In this document: positions 47,860 to 57,339 of the stretch, piece after piece
Layout of the letters: each line of letters starts with the position of its first letter
Numbering within the stretch: position 1 is the stretch's first letter
Assembly: GCA_963782415.1 (NCBI GenBank)
Contig: CAWAJT010000006.1
Span: 124,001 to 188,000 of the forward strand
DNA: 64,000 bases
Direction: 5' to 3'
Source: Bog-473 sp963782415
Lineage (GTDB): Bacteria; Actinomycetota; Acidimicrobiia; Acidimicrobiales; RAAP-2
Notes under the pieces: generated by a model
The model's database searches: none
What the model was told of the DNA's origin: nothing
Seen by the model: the letters and a program-made list of their open reading frames with translations, nothing else
Position numbers and translations under genes: made by a program

Positions 47860-48600
47860 TCAGACTGCTCGAACCTCTGCGAGCCGCTTGACTGCGTGCG
47901 CATCGTCCCAACACACTGCCGCCTCCCAGGCGGCCGCCGCCTGCGCGGCACCGTCGAAGTCGTCTGCCTGGAGACCGGCGGCGTTGTGGGGCAGCGCCAG
48001 GTCGAGCTCCGGAACGTCGACATGCGCCTCGTCCCAGTCGATCAGCGCAACTCGATCCGCGCTCAGCCGGACATTACGGGGGTTGGGGTCGCCGTGAACG
48101 ACGGACGTCTCATGCGTCGCGAGCCGGGCCCAGGCGGCGCGGCAGCGAGCAACCCCCTCAGGCGGCATGGCCGCGAGATCGACCCTCGTGCCCGTATCCG
48201 CCGACACGAGATCGATCGATGATCGCCAACCCGGGCGCTGTGGCCAGCCACTCGTCAACCGGTGCAACCTCCGGAGGAAGGCAGCGACACGCCGCCAATC
48301 AGCCTCGGTCTCTGGCGACCTACCTTCGACATAGGTCAACACCACGAGGCCGTCGGAGAACAGGCGGCCGTCCGTTGTCGGGATCGGTACCGGCACGGTC
48401 AGGCCTTCACGGTCGAGATAGTGGAGCAGCTCGGTTTCCCACGCGAGATCTGCATCGGTCCTGGCTCCGAGACGGCCGACCGCCAGCCGCCCATCGACGT
48501 CCACGCTCCACACGTCGTTGGCGACTCCACCGGCGAGTGGTTCGATGCGGGTGACGTCGTCACCCCACTGCTCGAGCGTCTCCCATCCCACCCGACCCAT
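47860..48600 (-). CDS. Aminoglycoside phosphotransferase (APH)-family protein
   Basis: 246 residues from the ATG at 48600; the longer upstream frame is Arg/Pro-rich and not family-like. Kinase-like features are the catalytic loop VVHGDPNPRNVRLSADRVAL and the metal-binding ALIDWDEAHVDVPELDLAL, preceded by LVVLTYVEGRSPETEADW. The glycine-rich loop is weak (EPLAGGVANDVWSV). APH-fold kinases phosphorylate antibiotics, choline, fructosamines or homoserine; the substrate cannot be told, and calling it a resistance gene would be unjustified. Confidence 0.85.
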   Translation of the reverse strand: MGRVGWETLEQWGDDVTRIEPLAGGVANDVWSVDVDGRLAVGRLGARTDADLAWETELLHYLDREGLTVPVPIPTTDGRLFSDGLVVLTYVEGRSPETEADWRRVAAFLRRLHRLTSGWPQRPGWRSSIDLVSADTGTRVDLAAMPPEGVARCRAAWARLATHETSVVHGDPNPRNVRLSADRVALIDWDEAHVDVPELDLALPHNAAGLQADDFDGAAQAAAAWEAAVCWDDAHAVKRLAEVRAV

Positions 48601-49221
48601 CTTCGCGAAGGCCGAAACGGGATCGGGACGTCGTCGGCCAGCTCGTCGAGCTGGGGGCTGATACAGGGCCTTGGGTGCGCCCGCCGGGCACTGATCCCGG
48701 CGTCGGCCCGCTGATCCCGAATGACTGGCGAACCAGCTGGCCACGGCGCCGAGACCTGACGCGGAAATGGGCCCCCCAAGAGAGGCCCTCCGCACACCCA
48801 GCCGGCGTGACTCGGGTGCAATGAGCACTATGACCAGCGTGCGCCGGCCGCACAATCACCCGGTCAGGTGATTTCAGCCGGGACCGAGCCAGACGAGGGC
48901 GACGACGCCCGGCCGCGCTCACGCGAAGCTGCGCATCTGCGGTCCAAAGGCCACCGGGACGCCGGCACCCCGAGGACCAGGGCATTCGCCTGTCGCCTCG
49001 TGCTCTGGACGCGCCGGACGCGGACAGCCAGTGGACAGCCCCACCTCCAACGCCCATGTTTCGCACAACGGAGTTCACTGGCTCGACACGAACAGCCGAT
49101 ACGCGCGTCGAAGTGGCAGTTCGGAACGTGCCAACCTTGGGCGGTCCACCGGTGTCCGGGCGGGCGGAAACCGGACTCAGCAGAGCACCCCCTGACGGCA
49201 AACCCGACCCCCGATCTCTCA
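48601..49221. other. Divergent intergenic region without a supportable gene
   Basis: 621 bases between the phosphotransferase start and the lysozyme-like protein start. Several open frames cross it, but all are Arg/Pro/Cys-rich translations without motifs. The frame of the downstream gene is open back to 48868, yet has no signal sequence before 49222. It presumably holds the two divergent promoters; I cannot place them. Confidence 0.4.
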
Positions 49222-50634
49222 ATGACCCGCACCGTCCGAAGCGTTGGTTTCGTCCTCGCCCTGGCAGCAGTGTCCCTGGGCGGCGGCACCGTCGCGTGGC
49301 CCGGCGGGAGTGCCCCGGCCAGCGCGCAGCCGGGCGGCTCGACGCCACTGCCGCCCGGCTGGGAGCTGTGCGTGCTCCAGGGGCTGTCCGCCCCGGCGAC
49401 CCAGACCAATATCGCCGATCTCGACGAATGGCAGGCGGCCGAGGGCGGATCCACGAACAACACCGCGGCGTTCAACCCCTTCAACACGCTGCGGAAGACC
49501 GACGTCGCCGGCACGCCGATCCCGGCCACCACATCGGCGAACGGCTTCCCGGCCTACGCCAACTGGCCGTCGGGCTGCGCCGCCACCGTGGCCACGTTGG
49601 TCCAACCGAACATGTGGGTCATCACGGCCGGCCTGCGAGCGGGGAACGTCTCACCGCCGGCGGCCTTTCTGGCCGTCGTCGACCAGAGCGCGTGGTGCGC
49701 ACCGTCGAATGGAGTGCCCTGCTATGTGAACCAGGTCCTCAGTGCCGCAGGCGGGCTGCCCCCGGCGGCGCCGTCGTCCGCTCTCGACGTCTACGGAAAC
49801 GTGGCAACCGATCTGAAGGCGTACCAGCAGTCGATCGCCACGGTGACGGCAGACCAGGCCGTCCTGGCAGCGCGAGAAGCGGCTCTGGGCGAGTCCGAGA
49901 GCCAGGTCTCGAGCGCCAAGAGTCAGTTCGGTGCAGCGACCAAGGCACTGCAGGGATTCGCCGTCAGCGAGTACGTCAGCAGCGGCTTGTACTCGGGCGC
50001 GCCACTCGTCAGCAACGGCGCCACCCAGCCCCTCAGCCCGAGCACCCCACAGGATGCTGACGGCGTGGTCGTGCAGCAGTACCTCGGTGTCACGGCGACG
50101 AACCTCATCAACCGCAACGAATCTGCGGCCGACGCCTTCAAAGGATCCGAGCAGCACCGCAACGACGCCGCGAAGGCGCTCACCGAGGCCTCCGTCACCC
50201 TGACTTCCGACGAGGCGGCCGAGAACCGCGACCTCGGGCAGTTGATCGCCGCCGTCGCCACGCTCGAACACGCCGGAGCCTGCGCCACCGTGACCATCAC
50301 GGCACCGACACCCGCGGCGTCGGCGCCGACAGGCTCGACGACCCCCACCACGGCGCCACCGACGACGACAACGGCTCCCCCGACAACGACCACCACGGTG
50401 GCGCCCACGACAACGACGACAACCACGACCATTCCGCTGGGCTCCCTGACGCCCACCTCGACGACAACGACCCTACCGCCGACCACGACCACGACCGTGC
50501 TGCCGACCACGACAACGACGACGATGGTGCCGCCGACCGCGGCCGCACCCTCGACGGCACCGCCCGTCGAGGCTCCGGGCGTGACGGCCCTGCAGGGCTG
50601 CATTGCAACATTCGCTCCGCCGCCGACCACCTGA
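49222..50634 (+). CDS. Secreted lysozyme/transglycosylase-like protein with coiled coil and Thr-rich tail
   Basis: 470 residues from the ATG at 49222, which places a signal peptide first (TVRSVGFVLALAAVSLGGGT, cleavage near ASAQPGG). Residues about 50-180 hold a lysozyme-like pattern: LDEWQAAEGG (Glu in a plausible catalytic spot), NNTAAFNPFNTLRKTD, NGFPAYANWPSGCAATVATL. A coiled coil follows (about 200-260; TADQAVLAAREAALGESESQ). The C-terminal third is Thr/Pro low complexity (TTTTTVAPTTTTTTTTIPLG), typical of wall-spanning or glycosylated linkers. A peptidoglycan-related function is likely but not shown; a catalytic role needs the Glu tested. Confidence 0.72.
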   Translation: MTRTVRSVGFVLALAAVSLGGGTVAWPGGSAPASAQPGGSTPLPPGWELCVLQGLSAPATQTNIADLDEWQAAEGGSTNNTAAFNPFNTLRKTDVAGTPIPATTSANGFPAYANWPSGCAATVATLVQPNMWVITAGLRAGNVSPPAAFLAVVDQSAWCAPSNGVPCYVNQVLSAAGGLPPAAPSSALDVYGNVATDLKAYQQSIATVTADQAVLAAREAALGESESQVSSAKSQFGAATKALQGFAVSEYVSSGLYSGAPLVSNGATQPLSPSTPQDADGVVVQQYLGVTATNLINRNESAADAFKGSEQHRNDAAKALTEASVTLTSDEAAENRDLGQLIAAVATLEHAGACATVTITAPTPAASAPTGSTTPTTAPPTTTTAPPTTTTTVAPTTTTTTTTIPLGSLTPTSTTTTLPPTTTTTVLPTTTTTTMVPPTAAAPSTAPPVEAPGVTALQGCIATFAPPPTT

Positions 50635-50721
50635 GGACCCACCCACCTCGTCGGCCGGGCCCCATCGCGCCCGATCGTCATCCCCCGGGTGGAGGGCTGA
50701 CGGCGTGATCAGCTCGGAGGC

Positions 50722-53700
50722 TCAGAACCCGGAGGCCGCGATGATCGACCCGTTGAGGTGGCTGCCGGCCATCGATCCGTCGTTCGGTGCGTCACCGTAC
50801 GCGTACACCGCACCTTGGCCCGACGCCACCCAGTATCCGCCGCCCGAAGCGTCGGAGAAGATGGCCGACGCCGGGTTGAAGCCGCCGACCGCACCAACGG
50901 GTCCCCCACGCGGTGTGGCATCGCCGTAGGCGAAGACGGCCCCGTTGGCCAACAAGACCCAGTAGCCGTGCCCGTCGGCCGTCCGCACGGCCGACGTCAC
51001 GGGTGAGCCCTGATTACCCGGTGCGCCGTAGAACGGCGCGTCCCCGAAGGCGTAGACGCTGCCTGTCTGCGTAATCAGCCAGTAGCCATTGCCGGTGGCA
51101 TCGGGCACGACGGAGACGGCGGCTCCGGCACACCCACCCATGCCCGGGCACGAGCCCTCGAACCGGGCGTCGCCGAATGCGAAGACTCCCCCGTCGGTGG
51201 CCACCATGAAATACCCGCCTCCATCCGAGGAGGGCACCATGCCGACAATGGGCGCGTTCAGGCTGTGCGGGAGGCCGGACCCGGCGGGATGCAGACCGGC
51301 ACCGGGGATCGACCCGTAATAGCCGGCGTCGCCGAAGGCGAACACGCCACCGTCCGAGGCCACCAACCAGTAGCCGGATCGGTCGGCGGTCGGACTGATG
51401 CCCACGACCGGCCGCTGCAGGACGAGGCTTCCGGTCGACCCGTAGAACTGCGCCGAGCCGAACGTGAAGATCCCGCCGTCGGAGCCGACGAGCCAATAGC
51501 CGTCGCTGCGGGGCGGAGTTGCCGGCGTGGGCGGCGCCGGCGGCACCGGACCGCCGGTCACGCTGAAGTCACCCGAACTGCTCGTATACGTCGGGAAGTA
51601 GTTCGTCGCGGCGGGTCCAGTCAGCTGGGCTCCCGAACACGACCCTGCCACCAGCGTGTAGCTCCCGGAGAACAATGCGCCGCTGATAGTGGTGGACGGG
51701 CTCACCTGGCTGCACGTCAGCGCGCTCGAGTCGATCGTGACGCCCGAAGGCAGGTTGCCAGAACCCGCGAACTGCGGCGACCCGCTGTTGGCCTGGCTGC
51801 CGCTCACGGAGACGGCCAGCGGGGCCGGGGTGACCGTCGTTGTTCCGTTCACGTAAGCGATGGAGTAGTTCGGGTCGACCGCGCCGCTGCACGACGACAC
51901 GTACGGTCCCCCCAGGACCGTGCTGGTCGAGGTCGCCGTCGTGGAGCAGGCCGGCCTCGTCGTCAACGACGATGGGGTGTCCGCGTTCACGAAGCCCGAG
52001 TAGCCAGGGGTCACGGTCGCCGGAGCACTGCCGTACCGCATCGTCGGACTCGACGCCGTCACGGTCAGGGGCGCCGTCGTGACGGTGAAGTCGTTGGCGG
52101 CGCTGGTGTACACGACGCCGTAGTCAGTCGCATTACCCGACAAGGTGGCGCCGCTGCACGAATCTGCCACCACCGTGTAACTGCCCGCTGGCATGGTGGG
52201 GGCGATGGTCGACTGGCCGGCCTTGGTGCAGGTGAGCGCCGACGTGTCCACGGTGACACCGGACGGCGGCGTGTCGGTGCCGGCGAAGCTCGGCGGGCCT
52301 CCGTACACCTGCGTTCCCGTGACCGCCACGTCCACTGGGATCGGCGTGACGGTGAAGTCGTTGGCCGCCGACGTGTAGACGATGGTGTAGTTGGCTTCGT
52401 TCGGGCCGGACAGGACCCCGCCGGTGCACGAGGAGGCCTGCAAGGTGTATCCACCGGGTGTCAGCGTGGGGTTGATCGTGGTGAAGCTCCCGACGGTGGT
52501 GCAGATCAGCGCGCTCGTGTCCAAACTGACACCGGGCGGCGTGGTGCCGGGGCCGGCGAAGTCGGCGAACCCGGAGAAGGAAGGTGACCCGCCATAGGTC
52601 TGATTGCCCGACACCGCGACGGGCAACGGAATCGTGGTGAGGCCGGCGGCCAGCGCCGACACGACGGGCGTGCCCAGTCCGGTGGCCATGTCGTAGCCCG
52701 GGAGGGCCGCGTACTGCCCCCCGTCGGTGGCGTTGTAGTCGTTGTTCCCGACTGTGACGTCGTTGAGGTAGGTGCCAGGAGATTGCTCCGCCAGGAGATA
52801 GAGGGCAGGATTCAGTGCGCCGTAACCCGATGTGTTGCTGTCCGCTGATGCCACGACCGCGACGACGGCGGCCCAGAGGGGCGCCGCCGCGCTGGTGCCT
52901 CCCAATGCACTCCAGTTCAACCCGTTCACGCTGTCGTACACGACATAGCCACTGCTCGGATCGGCATCGGCCGAGACATCCGGCGTCTCGCGGCAGGCGC
53001 CACCCGTTGCCCCACACGGCGTCCCGCTGCTGCCGCTGACCACGCCCAGACTCTGTTGATACGACGGCATGGTGAATGTCTTCGAAATCCCGCCACCCCC
53101 AGCCCCATCGGAGTAGTAGAGGGCGTCGTTCCATACCTGTTCGGTCGGCGGCGGACCGAGCGTCGGGTTCCCGTGGCCGAACGACGTCCCGCCGACCGCG
53201 GTGACGTAGGGCTGGCTCGCGGGATCCGAGACGGCAAGATTCAGGTTCTGGATGACGTCCTTCCCGCTGGACGCATCGGTCATCCACACGACGTCGAGGG
53301 TGCTGTCGCTCACCAGCTGGCCCATCGTGTCCGTGCCCGTCTCGATGGAGACGGTCGACGTGATCGTCAGCGTCGACGGGTTGATGGTGGCCAGGACGTC
53401 GCCCGGGAAAGCCAGGCCGTTCAGCACTGCGAGTACTTCGTTGCCATCCGGCGACAGACCGATCGACTGCACGACCCCGGTACCGTTTTGCGGCTGGCTG
53501 GTCGGAATGGTCGTCACCAGCACCTGGCTGGTCAAGCTGATGACCGACACCCCTCCCCCGCCTCCTCCGTTGGCTACGTAGAGGTCACCACCGCCGCTCG
53601 ACACGGCGAGGCCGACGGGATCGTTCCCGACGGCGACGGTGGGCGGCGTCGACGAGCATCCACTCGTGACCGTGGCATTGCAGGTGGCTCCGCTGAAGTA

Positions 53701-55497
53701 GGCAACTCTGTTGTTGGCTCCGTCGGCGACGTACACGATTCCGCTCGTGCTGTCGACGGCGAGCGCCGTCGGTACGGACCCGGCGGGGAGGGTCACGGTG
53801 GTAACGAACGCACTCGTCGAGGCGGTGTAGAGGGCCACGGTGCCGTCGCCATTGCCGACGTAGAGCGTGTTCCCGCTCACCGCGAGAGCGGCTGGCGCGA
53901 CAAGGTGTCCGGTGGTGATCTGCGTTGGTGCGTTGCAGCCAGTGGTGGTGGTCTGGTTGCAGGTGGCGGCCGATATCACGGTAAGGGAACCACCGGCATT
54001 GGCCACGAACACCTTCTGGTCCGTCGCGTCGAGGACGACGGCATCCGGCCCAGTCCCGGTTTGGACCGTTCCCGCATTCACGAACGACGCCGGGCTGCTG
54101 GCGCTGCCCTCACCGATGACGCTCGCGGTGTTGCTGCCCTTGTTCGCCACGTACAGGGTCGAGGTCGACGGATTGACCGCCTGCGCCACCGGATTGGTGC
54201 CCGTCGAGGCCGCGATCTGTCCGTTGATGTTGCAGCCTTCCGACCCCTGGTCGCCGGTGGCGACGAAGACCGACTGCCCTTCCGTGGCGGCCGCCTGGAA
54301 GAGGGTGTTCTCCGAGTTCTGCAGCGATTGACCGACGTAGGCCTCGCACCCGTTGGTCCAACTGGCGCTCACGATCTTGGCCGTGTCGTCGCTCACGATC
54401 CGGCTGAAGACGTCGTAGAGGCTGTTCGACGTCCCACCTTCGTAGACGTCGATGTCAGCCTGGGGCGCCAAGGAGAGTGCCGTCTCGATGTCGAGTTCCG
54501 ACTCCGCCGTGGCAGGCCCGAGGGCGCCCGCCCCGGGCCCGACGTTCGTCTGCGTGATCTGCCCGGGCCCGAGCGTGATGCCGTAGCACGTGGCAAAGGT
54601 CGTGATGTCACTGCTCGAGTAGCCCGCCCCTTGCATCTCCACCAGCGCGATCGTCGAGCCGGCGCCATAGTCGCCGGACGAGTACAGCGAGCCGAACGAA
54701 TAGGCCTGGGCCAGTTCGGGGGCGTCGAGCGCGCCGTAGGTCGCCTGCGCGTTGCCAATGCTGTTCGTCGGGTCGGCACAGGTGCCCGTCGTCTGGGGGG
54801 ACGGTTGGCCGGGCGCCAGGGCTGCCGGTGCGGACCGAGCCTCGGGCCGAGCAGCCGTCGGATTCGCCAGGGGCACGCCGGTGGTGGGCTGCGGCGGACT
54901 CAGCGTGTCGAGGCCGAGGACGCCTTGGATCTGGGGTGCCACAGCGGAGGGGACCTCGGGTGCGGAGGAGTTGTTGTAGCCCGTCTTGCCGGACGCGAGG
55001 CGGTACTTGGAGATCGATGTTGCGAAGGCAGACTGGATCTGGCCCACTGTGCTCGAGACGGGAAGGGAGAGGCCTGTCACAGACGGCGCCCCGACCGTCA
55101 GGCCCTCCTGCCGCAGCGACGAGGTGACCTGCGCAATGGTCGCCGGTGTCGCTCCGAAGCGCTGGGCGAATTCCGAGGCGGTCAGAAAGTGGTGGTACTC
55201 GGGCGAGGCGGGATCGGAGACCGCCTTCACCTCTGCCGCCAGTGCAGCCGGGTCCCGCGGCTTCAAGGTGACCACGAGCGGGAGCGCGGTCGTCGTCGGC
55301 GCTGGTCCCACCAACGTCGCGCCCGGAGGGACGAGACCCTGGTGCCCCGACAACCTTTCACGGCCAGCAACGGCAGCAGCGGCACTCGCGGCGGGGTGGA
55401 TACCCAGGACGAGCGTGCAGGCCACGATCAGTCCTGCGCCCAGCACACCTGACGCAAGACGCACGAACCGTCCACGCCCCCCTCGATCCACCCGCAT
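50722..55497 (-). CDS. Giant secreted S53 (sedolisin/kumamolisin) peptidase with inserted beta-propeller and C-terminal repeats
   Basis: 1591 residues from the ATG at 55497 (GGAGG seven bases upstream), with a signal peptide. Order of parts: pro-kumamolisin activation domain (about 50-200; PEYHHFLTASEFAQRFGATP); catalytic domain with ESELDIET (Glu332, Asp336), FVATGDQGSEGC (oxyanion Asp) and GGTSAAAPLWAAV (Ser869). A block of about 325 residues (430-755) made of YVTN-like repeats (TLYVANKGSNTASVIG, GIVYVADGANNRVAYF) sits between the oxyanion Asp and YVTAVGGTSFG. About 950-1310 hold four MBG-like domains (VAVSGNQTYGGSPSFSG). About 1330-1591 hold six GYWLVGSDGGIFTFG-type repeats. The full triad suggests an active acid peptidase; the substrate is unknown. 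Confidence 0.85.
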   Translation of the reverse strand: MRVDRGGRGRFVRLASGVLGAGLIVACTLVLGIHPAASAAAAVAGRERLSGHQGLVPPGATLVGPAPTTTALPLVVTLKPRDPAALAAEVKAVSDPASPEYHHFLTASEFAQRFGATPATIAQVTSSLRQEGLTVGAPSVTGLSLPVSSTVGQIQSAFATSISKYRLASGKTGYNNSSAPEVPSAVAPQIQGVLGLDTLSPPQPTTGVPLANPTAARPEARSAPAALAPGQPSPQTTGTCADPTNSIGNAQATYGALDAPELAQAYSFGSLYSSGDYGAGSTIALVEMQGAGYSSSDITTFATCYGITLGPGQITQTNVGPGAGALGPATAESELDIETALSLAPQADIDVYEGGTSNSLYDVFSRIVSDDTAKIVSASWTNGCEAYVGQSLQNSENTLFQAAATEGQSVFVATGDQGSEGCNINGQIAASTGTNPVAQAVNPSTSTLYVANKGSNTASVIGEGSASSPASFVNAGTVQTGTGPDAVVLDATDQKVFVANAGGSLTVISAATCNQTTTTGCNAPTQITTGHLVAPAALAVSGNTLYVGNGDGTVALYTASTSAFVTTVTLPAGSVPTALAVDSTSGIVYVADGANNRVAYFSGATCNATVTSGCSSTPPTVAVGNDPVGLAVSSGGGDLYVANGGGGGGVSVISLTSQVLVTTIPTSQPQNGTGVVQSIGLSPDGNEVLAVLNGLAFPGDVLATINPSTLTITSTVSIETGTDTMGQLVSDSTLDVVWMTDASSGKDVIQNLNLAVSDPASQPYVTAVGGTSFGHGNPTLGPPPTEQVWNDALYYSDGAGGGGISKTFTMPSYQQSLGVVSGSSGTPCGATGGACRETPDVSADADPSSGYVVYDSVNGLNWSALGGTSAAAPLWAAVVAVVASADSNTSGYGALNPALYLLAEQSPGTYLNDVTVGNNDYNATDGGQYAALPGYDMATGLGTPVVSALAAGLTTIPLPVAVSGNQTYGGSPSFSGFADFAGPGTTPPGVSLDTSALICTTVGSFTTINPTLTPGGYTLQASSCTGGVLSGPNEANYTIVYTSAANDFTVTPIPVDVAVTGTQVYGGPPSFAGTDTPPSGVTVDTSALTCTKAGQSTIAPTMPAGSYTVVADSCSGATLSGNATDYGVVYTSAANDFTVTTAPLTVTASSPTMRYGSAPATVTPGYSGFVNADTPSSLTTRPACSTTATSTSTVLGGPYVSSCSGAVDPNYSIAYVNGTTTVTPAPLAVSVSGSQANSGSPQFAGSGNLPSGVTIDSSALTCSQVSPSTTISGALFSGSYTLVAGSCSGAQLTGPAATNYFPTYTSSSGDFSVTGGPVPPAPPTPATPPRSDGYWLVGSDGGIFTFGSAQFYGSTGSLVLQRPVVGISPTADRSGYWLVASDGGVFAFGDAGYYGSIPGAGLHPAGSGLPHSLNAPIVGMVPSSDGGGYFMVATDGGVFAFGDARFEGSCPGMGGCAGAAVSVVPDATGNGYWLITQTGSVYAFGDAPFYGAPGNQGSPVTSAVRTADGHGYWVLLANGAVFAYGDATPRGGPVGAVGGFNPASAIFSDASGGGYWVASGQGAVYAYGDAPNDGSMAGSHLNGSIIAASGF

Positions 55498-56103
55498 GTG
55501 TGCGCCTCCACGGCCGCTCCCCCGACGGAGCAGATTACTGCTCCTCACCTGGGAAAATGGCGGCTGCTGTCAACGTGTTCCCAATTCTTGGACGGGTCAG
55601 CACCAGACGCCCGCCCTTCTCCTATCGGCATGGGGGTCAGCCGGCCGAAGCACGAACTCGTGGCCGTCGAGAGGAGTCGCGAGCCCGCCGAGGGCGCGTT
55701 CCTCGCGCGGTCCACCCGAGGATGATCCGTGCGCAACCCGCACGGGTGCCGTGTGCCCCCTCTGAGTGCGGACGTGGCCATCTGCAGGGTGGTGGTGGTG
55801 TGGAGTGGGTGCTGCTGGGCGCTGGCGCATCGTCGACCACGCACACAGCGGTCGGTGACTCCACTTGTTGCCACCAGATTCGCCACCTCTTTCGCCACCT
55901 CGTTCGCCACCTCGCGCCGTGGAGGAGACCCTGGTCGCACCCCGCGTCCCACCGGGTTTCCATCGGGTAACCAGCACTGGGCTGGTCGCAGCCGTGAGCC
56001 ATCGCACCGCCGGTGCGATCCGGGCGGTACACGCGTCCCGGTGACGTGCCGGCATGCCACACTGTGGGTTCCCCCGCCCCCGTCGATTGGAGCCGTCGGA
56101 ACC
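55498..56103. other. Divergent intergenic region upstream of fabD with a 12-bp triple repeat
   Basis: 606 bases between the sedolisin start and the fabD start. The fabD frame is open upstream to 55729 but encodes Cys/Arg/Pro-rich sequence unlike FabD. At 55879-55914 the unit TTCGCCACCTCG is repeated three times (first copy ends in T). The repeat could be a regulatory site for the fab cluster or simple slippage. No promoter can be placed with confidence. Confidence 0.45.
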
Positions 56104-57339
56104 GTGTTGGTTTTCACCTTCCCCGGACAGGGATCTCAGCGCGCCGGAATGGGTGAGCCCTGGGTCGACCATCCCTCCTGGGAAGTGGTGGAGGAAGCAT
56201 CCGCGGCAGCCGACCGCGACCTTGCCCATCTGCTTCTCCACGCTCCCATTGAGGAGCTGACCCAGACCGAGAACGCCCAGTTGGCCACCACGGTGCTCAG
56301 CCTGGTCGTGCTCGACGCGGTCGAGCGCATCGGACTGACGCCCGCCGCCTGCGCCGGCCACAGCTTGGGCGAGTACACGGCACTGGTGGCCAGCGGTGCG
56401 CTGGGCTTCGACCACGGGATCCAGCTCGTTGTCGCCCGGGGCGAGGCGATGGCACGCGCCGGCGAAGAAGCACCCGGCACCATGGCAGCGCTTCTCGGCA
56501 TCGCCGATGATGACGCGGAGGCAGCGTGCATGCGCGCCGAGGGAGACGTGTGGGTGGCCAACTACAACGCGCCGGGGCAAGTCGTCATTGCCGGCACCGC
56601 CGACGCGGTCGCCCGTGCCGGCGAGTTGGCCAAGGGCCTCGGGGCAAAGCGGGTCATGCCGATCCAGGTCTCGGGTGCCTTCCACACGCCGTTGATGCAG
56701 GGGGCGCGGGCCGACCTGCGCAAGGCGCTGACGGAGGTCACCTTCCTCACGCCCGAGGTACGTGTGGTGGCAAACGTGGACGCCCACGTCCACGACGACC
56801 CCGCCGACTGGCCCGGACTGCTCTCCGCCCAGCTCTGCAGCCCCGTGCGGTGGCGTCAGACCCTCGAGACATTCGCCGGTCTCGGGCTGACCTCACTGGT
56901 GGAATTGGGTCCCGGCGGCGTCCTCAGCGGTCTGGCCAAGCGCAGCCTGCCCGAGATCCAATCCCTGGCCGTGTCCAAGCCCGAAGACCTGGACACCTTG
57001 ATGGACCAGGTGAGCGCGGCCGGGACCTGGCGGGCCGAACCGGCCCTGCACCAGGGCGAACACCTCTACATGTCCGAGCGCGTCGTGGTGAGCCCTTCGA
57101 GCGGCATCTTCAACCCCGAACGGTCGCTCCAGGCGCCCGGGACGGGTCTGCTCCCCGGGACCGGGGGTGGTTCAGCGACGTCGTCCGCCGTCGATGTCGG
57201 CGAGCTCGTGGGCCGCGTCGGCGTCTCGGAGGTCCGGACGCCGTTCGCCGGCCAGGTGATCGGGTGGCTGGCCGCCGAGGGCGAGCGGGTCCAAGAAGGG
57301 CAACCGCTGGTCTGGCTCCGGGTGCCCGACGCTCGCTGA
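56104..57339 (+). CDS. fabD: Malonyl-CoA:ACP transacylase with C-terminal biotinyl/lipoyl-like domain
   Basis: 411 residues from the GTG at 56104. The FabD part (about 1-300) has FTFPGQGSQRAGMGE, the nucleophile GHSLGEYTA (Ser87), the YNAPGQVVIAG block and GAFHTPLM (catalytic His). It moves malonyl from CoA to ACP. About 105 further residues follow, ending SEVRTPFAGQVIGWLAAEGE, RVQEGQPLVWLRV, which reads as a biotinyl/lipoyl-like hammerhead without the modified Lys. Normal FabD is about 310 residues, so this is a fusion. First gene of fabD-fabG-acpP-fabF; its stop overlaps the fabG start (TGATG). Confidence 0.93.
   Translation: MLVFTFPGQGSQRAGMGEPWVDHPSWEVVEEASAAADRDLAHLLLHAPIEELTQTENAQLATTVLSLVVLDAVERIGLTPAACAGHSLGEYTALVASGALGFDHGIQLVVARGEAMARAGEEAPGTMAALLGIADDDAEAACMRAEGDVWVANYNAPGQVVIAGTADAVARAGELAKGLGAKRVMPIQVSGAFHTPLMQGARADLRKALTEVTFLTPEVRVVANVDAHVHDDPADWPGLLSAQLCSPVRWRQTLETFAGLGLTSLVELGPGGVLSGLAKRSLPEIQSLAVSKPEDLDTLMDQVSAAGTWRAEPALHQGEHLYMSERVVVSPSSGIFNPERSLQAPGTGLLPGTGGGSATSSAVDVGELVGRVGVSEVRTPFAGQVIGWLAAEGERVQEGQPLVWLRVPDAR

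Noticed and set aside
47860..48600. Antibiotic-resistance gene
   Set aside because: The APH fold is clear, but most environmental members act on other substrates and there is no resistance context.
53056..55452. 798-codon open frame on the plus strand opposite the sedolisin gene
   Set aside because: It is antisense to a protein with clear motifs and a signal peptide, and its translation is Arg/Gly/Asp-rich with no domain.
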